A DNA stretch of 64,000 bases from Paucidesulfovibrio gracilis DSM 16080. Lineage in GTDB: Bacteria; Desulfobacterota; Desulfovibrionia; Desulfovibrionales; Desulfovibrionaceae. The notes beneath the pieces were generated by a model. That model searched no databases and was not told the DNA's origin. It saw nothing but the letters and a program-made list of their open reading frames with translations. Below, in pieces: positions 27,547-35,222 of this stretch; the stretch's first letter is position 1, and each line of letters starts with the position of its first letter. The DNA lies in assembly GCF_900167125.1 (NCBI RefSeq), contig NZ_FUYC01000004.1, forward strand, positions 1 to 64,000. The letters are read 5' to 3'. The position numbers and the translations under genes were made by a program.

Positions 27547-27909
27547 TCAGGCAAACACTTCCTGCTTGGTGACGGCCTGGGATTTGATCTGGTCCAGCAG
27601 ATCGGCTAGAGCGGGCTTGACGTTCTCGCGGATGTCCCCGGCAACAATGATGAAGAGCAGGTCATCGCCAGGCACGAGATGTCCTTTGTTGGCCTGCGCT
27701 ACAGCCCGCCAGATGCCGGGGCGCTGTTCGCATTCCCGGCAAAGTTGTTTTATTTTGTCGAGATCCGGCTGAACGTCTACGGCGGTTACAGTGTTGCGGT
27801 CTTTTCTGGACCAACCCCGTACCACTCCGTTATGAATGAGCATCATGCCGACGTTTTCCGTAAACCCTGGTTGGGTCTTTAGTTCCGCAATGGTTTTAGT
27901 CAGGTCCAT
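27547..27909 (-). CDS. MoaE-like molybdopterin synthase subunit
   Basis: A 120-residue protein resembling the large subunit of molybdopterin synthase. Features are MLIHNGVVRGWSRKD (the GxVR region) and GHLVPGDDLLFIIVAGDIREN (the HxGxLxxGD region). The last part, where E. coli MoaE has its catalytic lysines and WK-E motif, is shortened to AVTKQEVFA, so activity is uncertain. AGGAGAAAGG precedes the ATG at 27909. MoaD is not adjacent. It is divergent from the large TPR gene. Confidence 0.7.
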   Translation of the reverse strand: MDLTKTIAELKTQPGFTENVGMMLIHNGVVRGWSRKDRNTVTAVDVQPDLDKIKQLCRECEQRPGIWRAVAQANKGHLVPGDDLLFIIVAGDIRENVKPALADLLDQIKSQAVTKQEVFA

Positions 27910-27940
27910 GCCTTTCTCCTTGAGTTGTTGAGGTAGCCAG

Positions 27941-30595
27941 ATGAGCAGTATTTCTTCTCTTTTGCAAGTCCTGCCGAAGGTCTCACAGTCACGAATGATC
28001 GGTTCCGGATATTGCGTGTGGCTCGTCTGGAACGGTGCCCTCAATACGGCCGTGCCCCATACCTTGAAGGACTATGGGGCAATCCCCATGGCTGAGGCGG
28101 ACGGGCAGGCGCTCTGGCTTTCTCCGACCCCTGAGGTGTTTCGGGCTTTGGGGCGGCTGCAGATATGGTCGCGCCTCAATCCCATGCCACTTTTTTGTCA
28201 GATCATGCCCGTTACGGTTCTTGTCGGGTATGACCTGACCCTTTCCATGGCATTTCCTACGGAACTGGGCAAGCAGAGTGTTGACCCACCCAAGGAATTC
28301 GAGGCCTGGATACACCCGAAGCTTACGGAGGATGTTCAGCGTATTTCCGGGCTGAGTCTGCAGCAAAAGGGGAGCATGCCCGGCTTGGCCAACGTGGACT
28401 GGCGTCTTTTCGACGCGGATGAGGGGTTGGATTACGAAACGGTTTTGAACTGGTTTTTTGTGATCAAGCCGGTGGGCCGCATGGGCGAGAAGGATAGCAT
28501 CATGGGCTGGCGGGCCTGGGCCGAAGAGATAAAGAAGCTCTTTACGCGCCTGAATGTCCGTTACCTGGTTGGCACCCGTGAAGAGGTTCTGATCGTCTCG
28601 CTTCGGGGGTTGCGTTCGTTGCGCGGGTTTATTGCCGAGCTGCTGCGGCTCATTGCCGCCACAAAGGAGGAATCAGAACGAACCTACTGGCCCTGTGTCA
28701 TGGCTGCGGTATCCCAAAAGGGGCGTCAGTTTACTGAAGAGGTGACGCATAAGTTCAATTTGGATTGGAACAAGCTCAGCCCTGATCTTCCGCATTTTTC
28801 CTATCGTGACGGCTTGATGCTTGGGGAAGGGTTCGTCGTTAACGAAGCCCGGTATGGCGGCGAGGAGTCGTTGGATTCCTGGTGCAATGTCAGTCTGGCT
28901 GAAGATGTGGGTGAAAAATCCAAGAGCGCGGCAGAGGTCATTCTACCACGTAAACTCATGTTGGCGACCCAGGATTCCGAATGTTTTTATTGCGGGCTTC
29001 GAAGTCATGCCTCGGCGGAATGCCCGTCCCGCAATCTTGAGGATCCCCGGCCGGGGGTCTGGAAGGCCTTAGCAGGGATGGACATCAAGGAGTTTCCGAA
29101 GGCCATGCGCAGTCTCGACGATGCCCTGGATTCGGAAAACACCTTGGACTCGTTGGCTGGTTTACTTGCTTCGGGCAAAAAGCCTGAGAATATCATGGCC
29201 GCTGCCATGTTTGAAATTAACAGTCCCGCGCAATTCAGAGTGTTGGAGCGGGTCTGGCGCAGCCGGGGAAAGGAGTGGCCGCAAGGGTTGCGGCAGCTTG
29301 TTCCCGAGGAGGGACAGTTCGTCAACACGGCCATGGAGACGTTCCGAGCCAGGGATTATGAGCGAACCGGCGCGTTGTTGAAGCAGCTCCGATTAAAGTA
29401 CGCCCGCAGTTTCATACCATCATCCCTGCAGGGCTATGTTGCCATGGAGCAGGGCGATCATCATCAGGCGCGTTTTTATTGGCAGGAGGCGGAGCGCATG
29501 GGGTACACCCCCTTGCAGCAGGGCTTTTTCGTGTACCTCCAGGCGCGTAGCTTTGAGATTGAAGGGGATTATAAGGAAGCGGCTACGCTGTATAAGCGGG
29601 CTTTGACGGTTTCCCCCAATTGGTTGGAAACATTGTATCGCGGCGGAGTCTGTATGGTGAAGCTGGGATTCACCGGTCAGGCTATCGAAATGCTTGATGA
29701 TTTGTTTCAGCAGGATCCCAATTTTTTCAACAGGGCATTGATTGATCCGGAGCTGGACCGTGGTCGTGCTCATGTGCTTTCCGCCATGTGGGATCGCTGG
29801 GCCTTGGCTGAAGCCGAGGTCATGCGGCAACGGGAGCGGGTTGACGCGCTGAGCGGTGAGATTGATCAGCGTTTCGGCGAAGACCACGAATTTTATGAAC
29901 CGGCCAAACGTTCCTTGGAGCACATGCAGGGCTTGGCAAAACTGAATAACTTTGTGGCGTTTCGGGAATTGATTCGTGAATTGGCTCTATTTGAAGACAA
30001 ATTATCCCGCCAGGTGGAGCGGGATATCAAGCGGATGCAAGCCAAAGTGGACTATCTTGTGGAGCGCCTGAAGGACGTGCAACAGGAAGCGGCCTGGTTT
30101 CCGTTTCCCAAGCTGCTTTTGGAGTTCAACAAGGATTTCAATTATTGTGTTGAGAAAATTAATTGGGTTAACCATCAGCACATCAAGGCAGCGGAAAACT
30201 TTCGTCAGGCTGGCTCCTATCTGGATGAAGTGGAGCAACGCTTGAGCGCATTGCAAAAGCGTTTGGTTACGCTGCGTATTGTTCGCGACACCACGTTGTT
30301 TGTGCTGATGCTTGGGCGGAGTTTTATCTGGTTTGAGGTGATCGGCTTGGGGTTGGGTTTGGTTGGACTCCCTTTGTTTATATATTTCACTCGGTCCATG
30401 GAAAATGTTTGGATTGTGGACATGATTCGGGAACAGCAATGGGAGTTTCAAAAAGGCCTGATTCTCATTTTGAGCGTATTGGCACTTGTGGTATCCTTGT
30501 TGAAAACCGCCATTTCCTTTGAACGGAAGAAAAAGGAACTCTTCGAGCGTCCGATGGATGAGGCGCAGCAATCGGAGTCGAAGAAAAAAAAGTAG
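27941..30595 (+). CDS. Large TPR membrane protein with CCHC zinc knuckle
   Basis: An 884-residue protein of unknown function. Residues 1-340 are a globular region with no recognised domain. At 348-361 is a perfect C-x2-C-x4-H-x4-C knuckle ([14 protein letters not shown]). Residues 390-600 contain TPR-like helices, including [20 protein letters not shown]. Residues 615-760 are coiled coil. Two membrane segments close it ([17 protein letters not shown] and [15 protein letters not shown]), then a lysine-rich end. It probably sits at the inner membrane with the TPR and knuckle in the cytoplasm. It is a single gene followed after 32 bases by gpmA. Confidence 0.8.
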   Translation: MSSISSLLQVLPKVSQSRMIGSGYCVWLVWNGALNTAVPHTLKDYGAIPMAEADGQALWLSPTPEVFRALGRLQIWSRLNPMPLFCQIMPVTVLVGYDLTLSMAFPTELGKQSVDPPKEFEAWIHPKLTEDVQRISGLSLQQKGSMPGLANVDWRLFDADEGLDYETVLNWFFVIKPVGRMGEKDSIMGWRAWAEEIKKLFTRLNVRYLVGTREEVLIVSLRGLRSLRGFIAELLRLIAATKEESERTYWPCVMAAVSQKGRQFTEEVTHKFNLDWNKLSPDLPHFSYRDGLMLGEGFVVNEARYGGEESLDSWCNVSLAEDVGEKSKSAAEVILPRKLMLATQDSECFYCGLRSHASAECPSRNLEDPRPGVWKALAGMDIKEFPKAMRSLDDALDSENTLDSLAGLLASGKKPENIMAAAMFEINSPAQFRVLERVWRSRGKEWPQGLRQLVPEEGQFVNTAMETFRARDYERTGALLKQLRLKYARSFIPSSLQGYVAMEQGDHHQARFYWQEAERMGYTPLQQGFFVYLQARSFEIEGDYKEAATLYKRALTVSPNWLETLYRGGVCMVKLGFTGQAIEMLDDLFQQDPNFFNRALIDPELDRGRAHVLSAMWDRWALAEAEVMRQRERVDALSGEIDQRFGEDHEFYEPAKRSLEHMQGLAKLNNFVAFRELIRELALFEDKLSRQVERDIKRMQAKVDYLVERLKDVQQEAAWFPFPKLLLEFNKDFNYCVEKINWVNHQHIKAAENFRQAGSYLDEVEQRLSALQKRLVTLRIVRDTTLFVLMLGRSFIWFEVIGLGLGLVGLPLFIYFTRSMENVWIVDMIREQQWEFQKGLILILSVLALVVSLLKTAISFERKKKELFERPMDEAQQSESKKKK

Positions 30596-30627
30596 CAACA
30601 ATGGTGGCGGTTTTCAAAGGAGCACGC

Positions 30628-31374
30628 ATGCACCGTCTTGTTTTGATCCGGCATGGTCAGAGTGTTTGGAATCTGGAAAATCGTTTTACGGGATGGACGG
30701 ATGTTGATCTTTCGGATCAAGGCCGGGAAGAAGCCCGGGAAGGGGCTTCTCAATTGCTTGCCGAGGGGCTTGACTTCGATGTCTGTCATACTTCGCTATT
30801 AAAGCGGGCCATTCGCACTCTTTGGATTGTGCGGGATGTCATGGACCGACTTTGGCTTCCCGTTCGGAAAACGTGGCGGCTGAATGAGCGTCATTACGGA
30901 GCATTGCAAGGGTTGAATAAAGCAGAGACAGCTGCTGAGTATGGCGAGGAGCAGGTTTTTGCCTGGCGACGTGGATACGCCGTTGCGCCCCCGCCGCTGG
31001 AGCCGTCCGACTCCCGATGGCCGGGATTGGACCTTCGATATGACGACTTGCCCCGTGCGGATCTGCCCGTTGGGGAAAGTCTTGAACAGACCATTGAACG
31101 GACCATGCCTTATTGGCACGATGTTATCGTGCCGGATTTGCAGGCAGGGCGTCGGGTACTGGTTGTGGCACACGGCAATTCCCTGCGTGGCCTGGTCAAG
31201 CACCTGGATGGGCTGGACGAACAAGCGATCATGGATGTGAATATCCCAACGGGAATTCCTTTATTATATGAATTGGATCAGGACATGCGCCCTCTTGCTA
31301 AAAAATACCTCGGTAATTCGGAAGCCGTGGCAAAGGCCCAGGCCGAGGTGGCCGGGCAGGGACGAGCCGGATAG
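30628..31374 (+). CDS. gpmA: 2,3-bisphosphoglycerate-dependent phosphoglycerate mutase
   Basis: A 248-residue glycolytic mutase interconverting 3- and 2-phosphoglycerate. It has [18 protein letters not shown] with the phospho-histidine, [17 protein letters not shown] and the second histidine in [17 protein letters not shown]. All active-site residues are intact and the length is usual. AAAGGAG precedes the ATG at 30628; the frame's earlier GTG/ATG codons lack support. It is followed by mutY. Confidence 0.94.
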   Translation: MHRLVLIRHGQSVWNLENRFTGWTDVDLSDQGREEAREGASQLLAEGLDFDVCHTSLLKRAIRTLWIVRDVMDRLWLPVRKTWRLNERHYGALQGLNKAETAAEYGEEQVFAWRRGYAVAPPPLEPSDSRWPGLDLRYDDLPRADLPVGESLEQTIERTMPYWHDVIVPDLQAGRRVLVVAHGNSLRGLVKHLDGLDEQAIMDVNIPTGIPLLYELDQDMRPLAKKYLGNSEAVAKAQAEVAGQGRAG

Positions 31375-31441
31375 TTTCTACGGGGGGACTCACACCTTCT
31401 GCCACTTGCCCCCGGAAGCGCTCCAGAGTACACACGCCTCC

Positions 31442-32563
31442 ATGGTTGATACGAATTCAGATTCTTCCGATTCCATTACGCGTTCCCTTGGTCCCCGGCT
31501 TTGTTCCTGGTTTGCGGAAAATGGGCGCGCTCTGCCCTGGCGAACTTCCTATGATCCTTACCATGTATGGGTTTCAGAGATAATGGCTCAGCAAACCCAG
31601 ATGACCCGCGTGGTGGAGTATTTTCAGCGCTGGGTTGAGCGATTCCCCGATTTGCGGGCGTTGGCCCTGGCTCGGGAGGATGACGTCCTGCATGCCTGGG
31701 AGGGATTGGGATATTACAGTCGTGCACGGAATATGCTTAAAGCCGCACGGGCCATGGCGGAAAACGGTGGATTTCCTGATACGTATGAGCAGGTGCTGGC
31801 CTTGCCGGGGGTCGGACCCTATACCGCTGGAGCCATCATGAGCGTGGCGTATAATCAGCCGTATGTGGCCGTGGACGCCAATGTGGAACGGGTATTGGCC
31901 CGTGTTTATGATCTGGACAAGCCCGTGAAGCAGGCCGCGACCCACGGGTTTATCGAGGATCGTGCGTTGGCCCTGATTCCAGAGGGGCAGGCCCGATGCT
32001 TCAATCAGGCGTTGATGGAACTGGGAGCTTTGGTCTGTACTCCCAAAAAACCGGATTGCACATCCTGTCCTGTTGCCAGCCTGTGTCGCGCCCACTCCCT
32101 GGGGGTGGAGAGAGAGCGGCCTGTACCCGGGAAAAAACAGGCTGTGGTCAAGGTGACCGTGGCTACGGGAGCGTTGATTCATCAGGGAAAGGTCTACATT
32201 CAGAAGCGTCGTCCGGACGACGTATGGCCCGGGCTTTGGGAGTTTCCCGGCGGCGGCATTGAGGAGGGTGAAACTCCGGAACAGGCCGTGATCCGTGAGT
32301 ATGTGGAGGAAACCGGGCTGGATGTGCTGCCGATACACAAATGTGGCGTGGTGCAGTATAGCTACACCAAATTTCGTGTGACGCTGCATTGTTTTTATCT
32401 TCAATATGCCGATGAAGTGCGGACGCCCGCAACGTATGAAGCTGTTGACGGCCGGTTTGTGACTGTAAATGAACTGGACGATTTTGCCTTTCCCGCGGGG
32501 CATCGTAAGTTTATTCAGTTGCTGCGGGAGGATTCGGTATTTCAACGCTTGATCGGTTCCTGA
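31442..32563 (+). CDS. mutY: A/G-specific adenine glycosylase with Nudix domain
   Basis: A 373-residue DNA repair enzyme removing adenine opposite 8-oxoguanine. The catalytic Glu is in VSEIMAQQTQ. The helix-hairpin-helix is LPGVGPYTAGAIMSVAY, with the catalytic Asp in VAVDANVERVLAR. A 4Fe-4S loop follows (CTPKKPDCTSCPVASLC). The C-terminal domain has an intact Nudix box (GGIEEGETPEQAVIREYVEE) near residues 270-293. In classical MutY this domain only recognises 8-oxoG and lacks the catalytic box. The ATG at 31442 is preferred because the upstream frame reads into gpmA. Confidence 0.92.
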   Translation: MVDTNSDSSDSITRSLGPRLCSWFAENGRALPWRTSYDPYHVWVSEIMAQQTQMTRVVEYFQRWVERFPDLRALALAREDDVLHAWEGLGYYSRARNMLKAARAMAENGGFPDTYEQVLALPGVGPYTAGAIMSVAYNQPYVAVDANVERVLARVYDLDKPVKQAATHGFIEDRALALIPEGQARCFNQALMELGALVCTPKKPDCTSCPVASLCRAHSLGVERERPVPGKKQAVVKVTVATGALIHQGKVYIQKRRPDDVWPGLWEFPGGGIEEGETPEQAVIREYVEETGLDVLPIHKCGVVQYSYTKFRVTLHCFYLQYADEVRTPATYEAVDGRFVTVNELDDFAFPAGHRKFIQLLREDSVFQRLIGS

Positions 32564-32708
32564 CGTGTGGAATCGGAGAATTCTTATCCGTTGTTCGCTT
32601 TGAGACATTTCCCCCATGGTTCTAAGCTGTTGTCTGCGGTGGCACGCTATGTGCTTTCCTTGAAACAGAGGACCATCAGGCGTCCGGATTTTGACAGGGG
32701 GAATCGGA

Positions 32709-33674
32709 ATGTCCGAAATCAACTACACACAATTTTTGCAGGCGTTGCACGCCAGGCAAGGCGCTTCGACCATGGGGGGAGGGCGTCCAGACCCTGTGCG
32801 GGCCAGAGATTTGGCGTTTCAGACCGAGATGCGGATGGCCATGCAGTTGTTGGGGGACGGTGAGGACTCTCAACCCCGGAGCGCTGGATCGTTCGCCGGC
32901 GGGACGATGATGAGTGATGGCCTGATGATGGATGCGCTGGCCACCATTTCGCGTATCATGGATAAGGGGCAGGCAGGAGGAGGTGCCTCCACGCATGTGG
33001 TCCGTGCCCAAGTCGTGGATTCGCCCCGGAATGCGGTGGTGGACGGAGCGCTTTCCGCTATTTTCGAATCCGGTGACCGGGGTGTGGGAGCTGTTGGATA
33101 TGATCGCGTAGGCGGTACCTCCTATGGCAAATTTCAGATCGCATCCCGAACCGGAACCATGGAGCGTTTTCTCAATTTTTTGGACGAGAAGGCACCGGAG
33201 TGGGCGGACCGGCTGCGTGCTGCGGGACCGGCCAATACCGGGGGACGCAGAGGCGGTATGCCTGACCAGTGGCGTGCGATTGCCAGGGAGGATCCGGAGC
33301 GGTTTGAGTTGATCCAGCGGCAGTTCATTCGACAGGACCATTACCAACCTGCCAGGGAAAAAATTCTCGCGGAAACCGGGGTGGACGTTGATTCTCTGCC
33401 GTTGGCGGCCCGGGAGGTGCTTTGGAGTACTTCTGTGCAGCATGGCGCCACAGGCGCTGCCGAAATTTTTGACCGGGTCATGCAGCAGATTCAAACATCG
33501 CCGGAGCATCGCGACTTTGCGCGTCAGCTTATTGGCGAGGTCTACGATTACCGGAAGACGCAGTTCGGATCTTCCTCAACCCGAGTGCGCGAAAGTGTGC
33601 AAAACAGGATGGATCGCGAAAAGGAATTGGCTCTCTCCATGCTGGAAAGTGGGGGCGTGAATCAGCTGGTCTGA
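32709..33674 (+). CDS. Lysozyme-like peptidoglycan hydrolase, possibly flagellar
   Basis: A 321-residue protein. Residues 1-110 are polar and low-complexity. Residues 115-260 resemble a lysozyme/chitosanase fold: FESGDRGVGAVGYD with a candidate catalytic Glu, then GGTSYGKFQIASRTGTM and LWSTSVQHG. There is no signal peptide. Its place 195 bases before flaG, with no secretion signal, fits flagellar rod-type muramidases such as FlgJ, but that is inference. The ATG at 32709 follows AGGGGGAATCGG. The 145 bases between mutY and this gene hold no feature seen. Confidence 0.6.
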   Translation: MSEINYTQFLQALHARQGASTMGGGRPDPVRARDLAFQTEMRMAMQLLGDGEDSQPRSAGSFAGGTMMSDGLMMDALATISRIMDKGQAGGGASTHVVRAQVVDSPRNAVVDGALSAIFESGDRGVGAVGYDRVGGTSYGKFQIASRTGTMERFLNFLDEKAPEWADRLRAAGPANTGGRRGGMPDQWRAIAREDPERFELIQRQFIRQDHYQPAREKILAETGVDVDSLPLAAREVLWSTSVQHGATGAAEIFDRVMQQIQTSPEHRDFARQLIGEVYDYRKTQFGSSSTRVRESVQNRMDREKELALSMLESGGVNQLV

Positions 33675-33738
33675 TGATTGTCCTGTAGTCCGTAACCTGC
33701 TGATGGCCAGGAGTGGAAAGATGTTGGTCAACAAGCTG

Positions 33739-33775
33739 AAAAGCGTTCAGGCAAACTCGCCTGAGCGTTTTTTTT
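33739..33775 (+). terminator. Terminator between the lysozyme-like gene and flaG
   Basis: AAAAGCGTTCAGGC pairs with GCCTGAGCGTTTT (two G-T wobbles), followed by an unbroken run of T. It is a typical rho-independent terminator that separates the lysozyme-like gene from flaG. Confidence 0.75.
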
Positions 33776-33868
33776 GATGAGTGGTTGTCTTCTGGTTGGG
33801 GGGTAAAGATTTTTGGGAACATGTCGATAAGAAGGACGTAACGCATAATTGTAGGCGGAGGAGCAGCC

Positions 33869-34354
33869 ATGGATCTGGTAAAGTACATCGAAGCCCCGTC
33901 AGCCGCGATGCGTCGTGATGTGGCGCAGAGTGCGGAACAGGTCGGGCGCGTGGTGGGGAGGCATGACCGACGGGAGGAGCGCCGATCCGGTCGGGATGTA
34001 GAACTTCGTCTGCAGGATGAGGGGGCAGGGCGTGTTGCTCGCAAGAACGTGCCTGCTCCGGAAGCGCTGAATGAGCCATCCCGGGAGCAACGTCTTGACC
34101 AGGCGTTGGAACAGACCAGGGAAGCTTTGCAGGCTCACGGCGTGGAACTCCGTTTCAAAGTTCGGGAGGACGCTGAAGGAGTGCAGGTCGAAGTGCGCGA
34201 TCCAGAGACCGATAAGGTGATTCGGAAAATTCCGGCCGATGAATTGGTTCGTCTCGCTTCGCATCTGAGGGATTTTTCGGGTGAAATGGCCGAAAAAGCC
34301 TTGACGGACTCCGAGGTTACTTTTGGGGGGGCGTTGATGAACCGTCCCGTATAG
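33869..34354 (+). CDS. flaG: FlaG-family flagellar protein
   Basis: A 161-residue protein. The C-terminal 80 residues are the FlaG domain: ELRFKVREDAEGVQVEVRD, then KVIRKIPADELVRLASHL. The N-terminal half is charged and disordered (Arg/Glu-rich). FlaG affects flagellar filament length in several bacteria. GGAGGAG precedes the ATG. No other flagellar genes adjoin. A tetraloop hairpin follows the stop codon. Confidence 0.88.
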   Translation: MDLVKYIEAPSAAMRRDVAQSAEQVGRVVGRHDRREERRSGRDVELRLQDEGAGRVARKNVPAPEALNEPSREQRLDQALEQTREALQAHGVELRFKVREDAEGVQVEVRDPETDKVIRKIPADELVRLASHLRDFSGEMAEKALTDSEVTFGGALMNRPV

Positions 34355-34382
34355 CCCCTGCTGTTGGCAATCCATCGACGTT

Positions 34383-34406
34383 AGGCGATTCCTTCGGGAA
34401 TCGCCT
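34383..34406 (+). terminator. UUCG-tetraloop terminator after flaG
   Basis: AGGCGATTCC at 34383-34392 and GGAATCGCCT at 34397-34406 form a 10-bp stem closed by TTCG, the very stable tetraloop. It is followed by TGTGTATTTTG, a weak T-tract. It ends the flaG transcript. Confidence 0.7.
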
Positions 34407-34515
34407 TGTGTATTTTGTATATCGGATTTTCAGAAATTGAAAAAAAAGTAATTTTCCAAAGTGGAGAAAAGAAATGTGAACTAAATCACAAAGTATTTTC
34501 GAAAGGTTACAGGCG

Positions 34516-34537
34516 AAACTGAGTGTTTGCTCAGTTT
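34516..34537. promoter_or_regulatory. Candidate TetR operator 1
   Basis: AAACTGAG (34516-34523) and CTCAGTTT (34530-34537) are perfect inverted arms six bases apart. The wider sequence 34510-34543 is a 14-bp perfect hairpin followed by seven T, so it may double as a terminator. The same arms recur 68 bases downstream as operator 2, which argues for a protein-binding site. Confidence 0.6.
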
Positions 34538-34548
34538 CGCCTGTTTTT

Positions 34549-34577
34549 TTGACATTATCGATGGTTGCACATAGTAA
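34549..34577 (+). promoter_or_regulatory. Possible promoter for the tetR-sulP run
   Basis: TTGACA at 34549-34554 is a perfect -35 box. Seventeen bases later, TAGTAA at 34572-34577 is a modest -10. It lies between the two palindromes and would be occluded by a repressor bound at either. The -10 match is weak, so this is tentative. Confidence 0.4.
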
Positions 34578-34583
34578 AAATAG

Positions 34584-34605
34584 AAACTGACCACTTGCTC
34601 AGTTT
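34584..34605. promoter_or_regulatory. Candidate TetR operator 2
   Basis: AAACTGA (34584-34590) and TCAGTTT (34599-34605) flank CCACTTGC, a 22-bp palindrome of the same size and arms as operator 1 (both share TTGCTCAGTTT). It lies 19 bases upstream of the tetR start and just after the candidate -10. This is the classic position for TetR autorepression. Confidence 0.65.
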
Positions 34606-34624
34606 TTACGGGAGTGGATGAGGC

Positions 34625-35215
34625 ATGAAGAAAAAAGACGCCATACTCAAAATTGCCACCGTCATGTTCGCCAATCAGGGGTTCGCCGGCACGTCCGTGC
34701 AGGAAATCTCTCGATTGACCGGAGCGGCGGAAGGAACGCTCTTCTATCATTTCAAAAATAAGGAAGGGCTGTTGCTAGCAATTCTGGAGCAAACCCGAGA
34801 GGCCATTGTCGGCCAATTTGAGGCTTTTTTTCGGGACCGCTCTTTTGCTTCCGGATTGGATATGGTCGAGGAAACAGTGGCGTTTTTTCTTTATCTTGCC
34901 GGGCTGATGGAAGATCGTTTTTTGCTTTTGCACAGGCATGATCTCTATAAATTCGCGGAAACAAGTCCGGAGTTTCGGGAGAATCTGGAAGCGATCTACA
35001 ATTGTCTGGTGGACTTTTTCGAGCAGGCCGTAACCCGGGGGAAGCAGGATGGTTCCATCCACCCCGACGTGCAGCCGCGAAAGTCTGCGCTAATCATCTA
35101 TACGATGGTTGATGGCCTGGTGCGGTTTAAAAACTACAATCTGTATGATGCGGGCGCGCTCTTCAACGAATTGTTGCGATCGTGCCGCAGGATGCTGCAG
35201 GCTAACGAGAGGTAG
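34625..35215 (+). CDS. TetR-family transcriptional regulator
   Basis: A 196-residue regulator. The N-terminal helix-turn-helix is ILKIATVMFANQGFAGTSV then LTGAAEGTLFYHFKNKEGLL, a clear TetR signature. The C-terminal ligand/dimer domain is not conserved enough to name a ligand. It is the first gene of the SulP-phosphorelay run; SulP starts 7 bases after its stop. The two upstream palindromes suggest it represses its own operon. GGGAGTGGATGAGGC precedes the ATG. Confidence 0.93.
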   Translation: MKKKDAILKIATVMFANQGFAGTSVQEISRLTGAAEGTLFYHFKNKEGLLLAILEQTREAIVGQFEAFFRDRSFASGLDMVEETVAFFLYLAGLMEDRFLLLHRHDLYKFAETSPEFRENLEAIYNCLVDFFEQAVTRGKQDGSIHPDVQPRKSALIIYTMVDGLVRFKNYNLYDAGALFNELLRSCRRMLQANER

Positions 35216-35222
35216 AGGCTGG

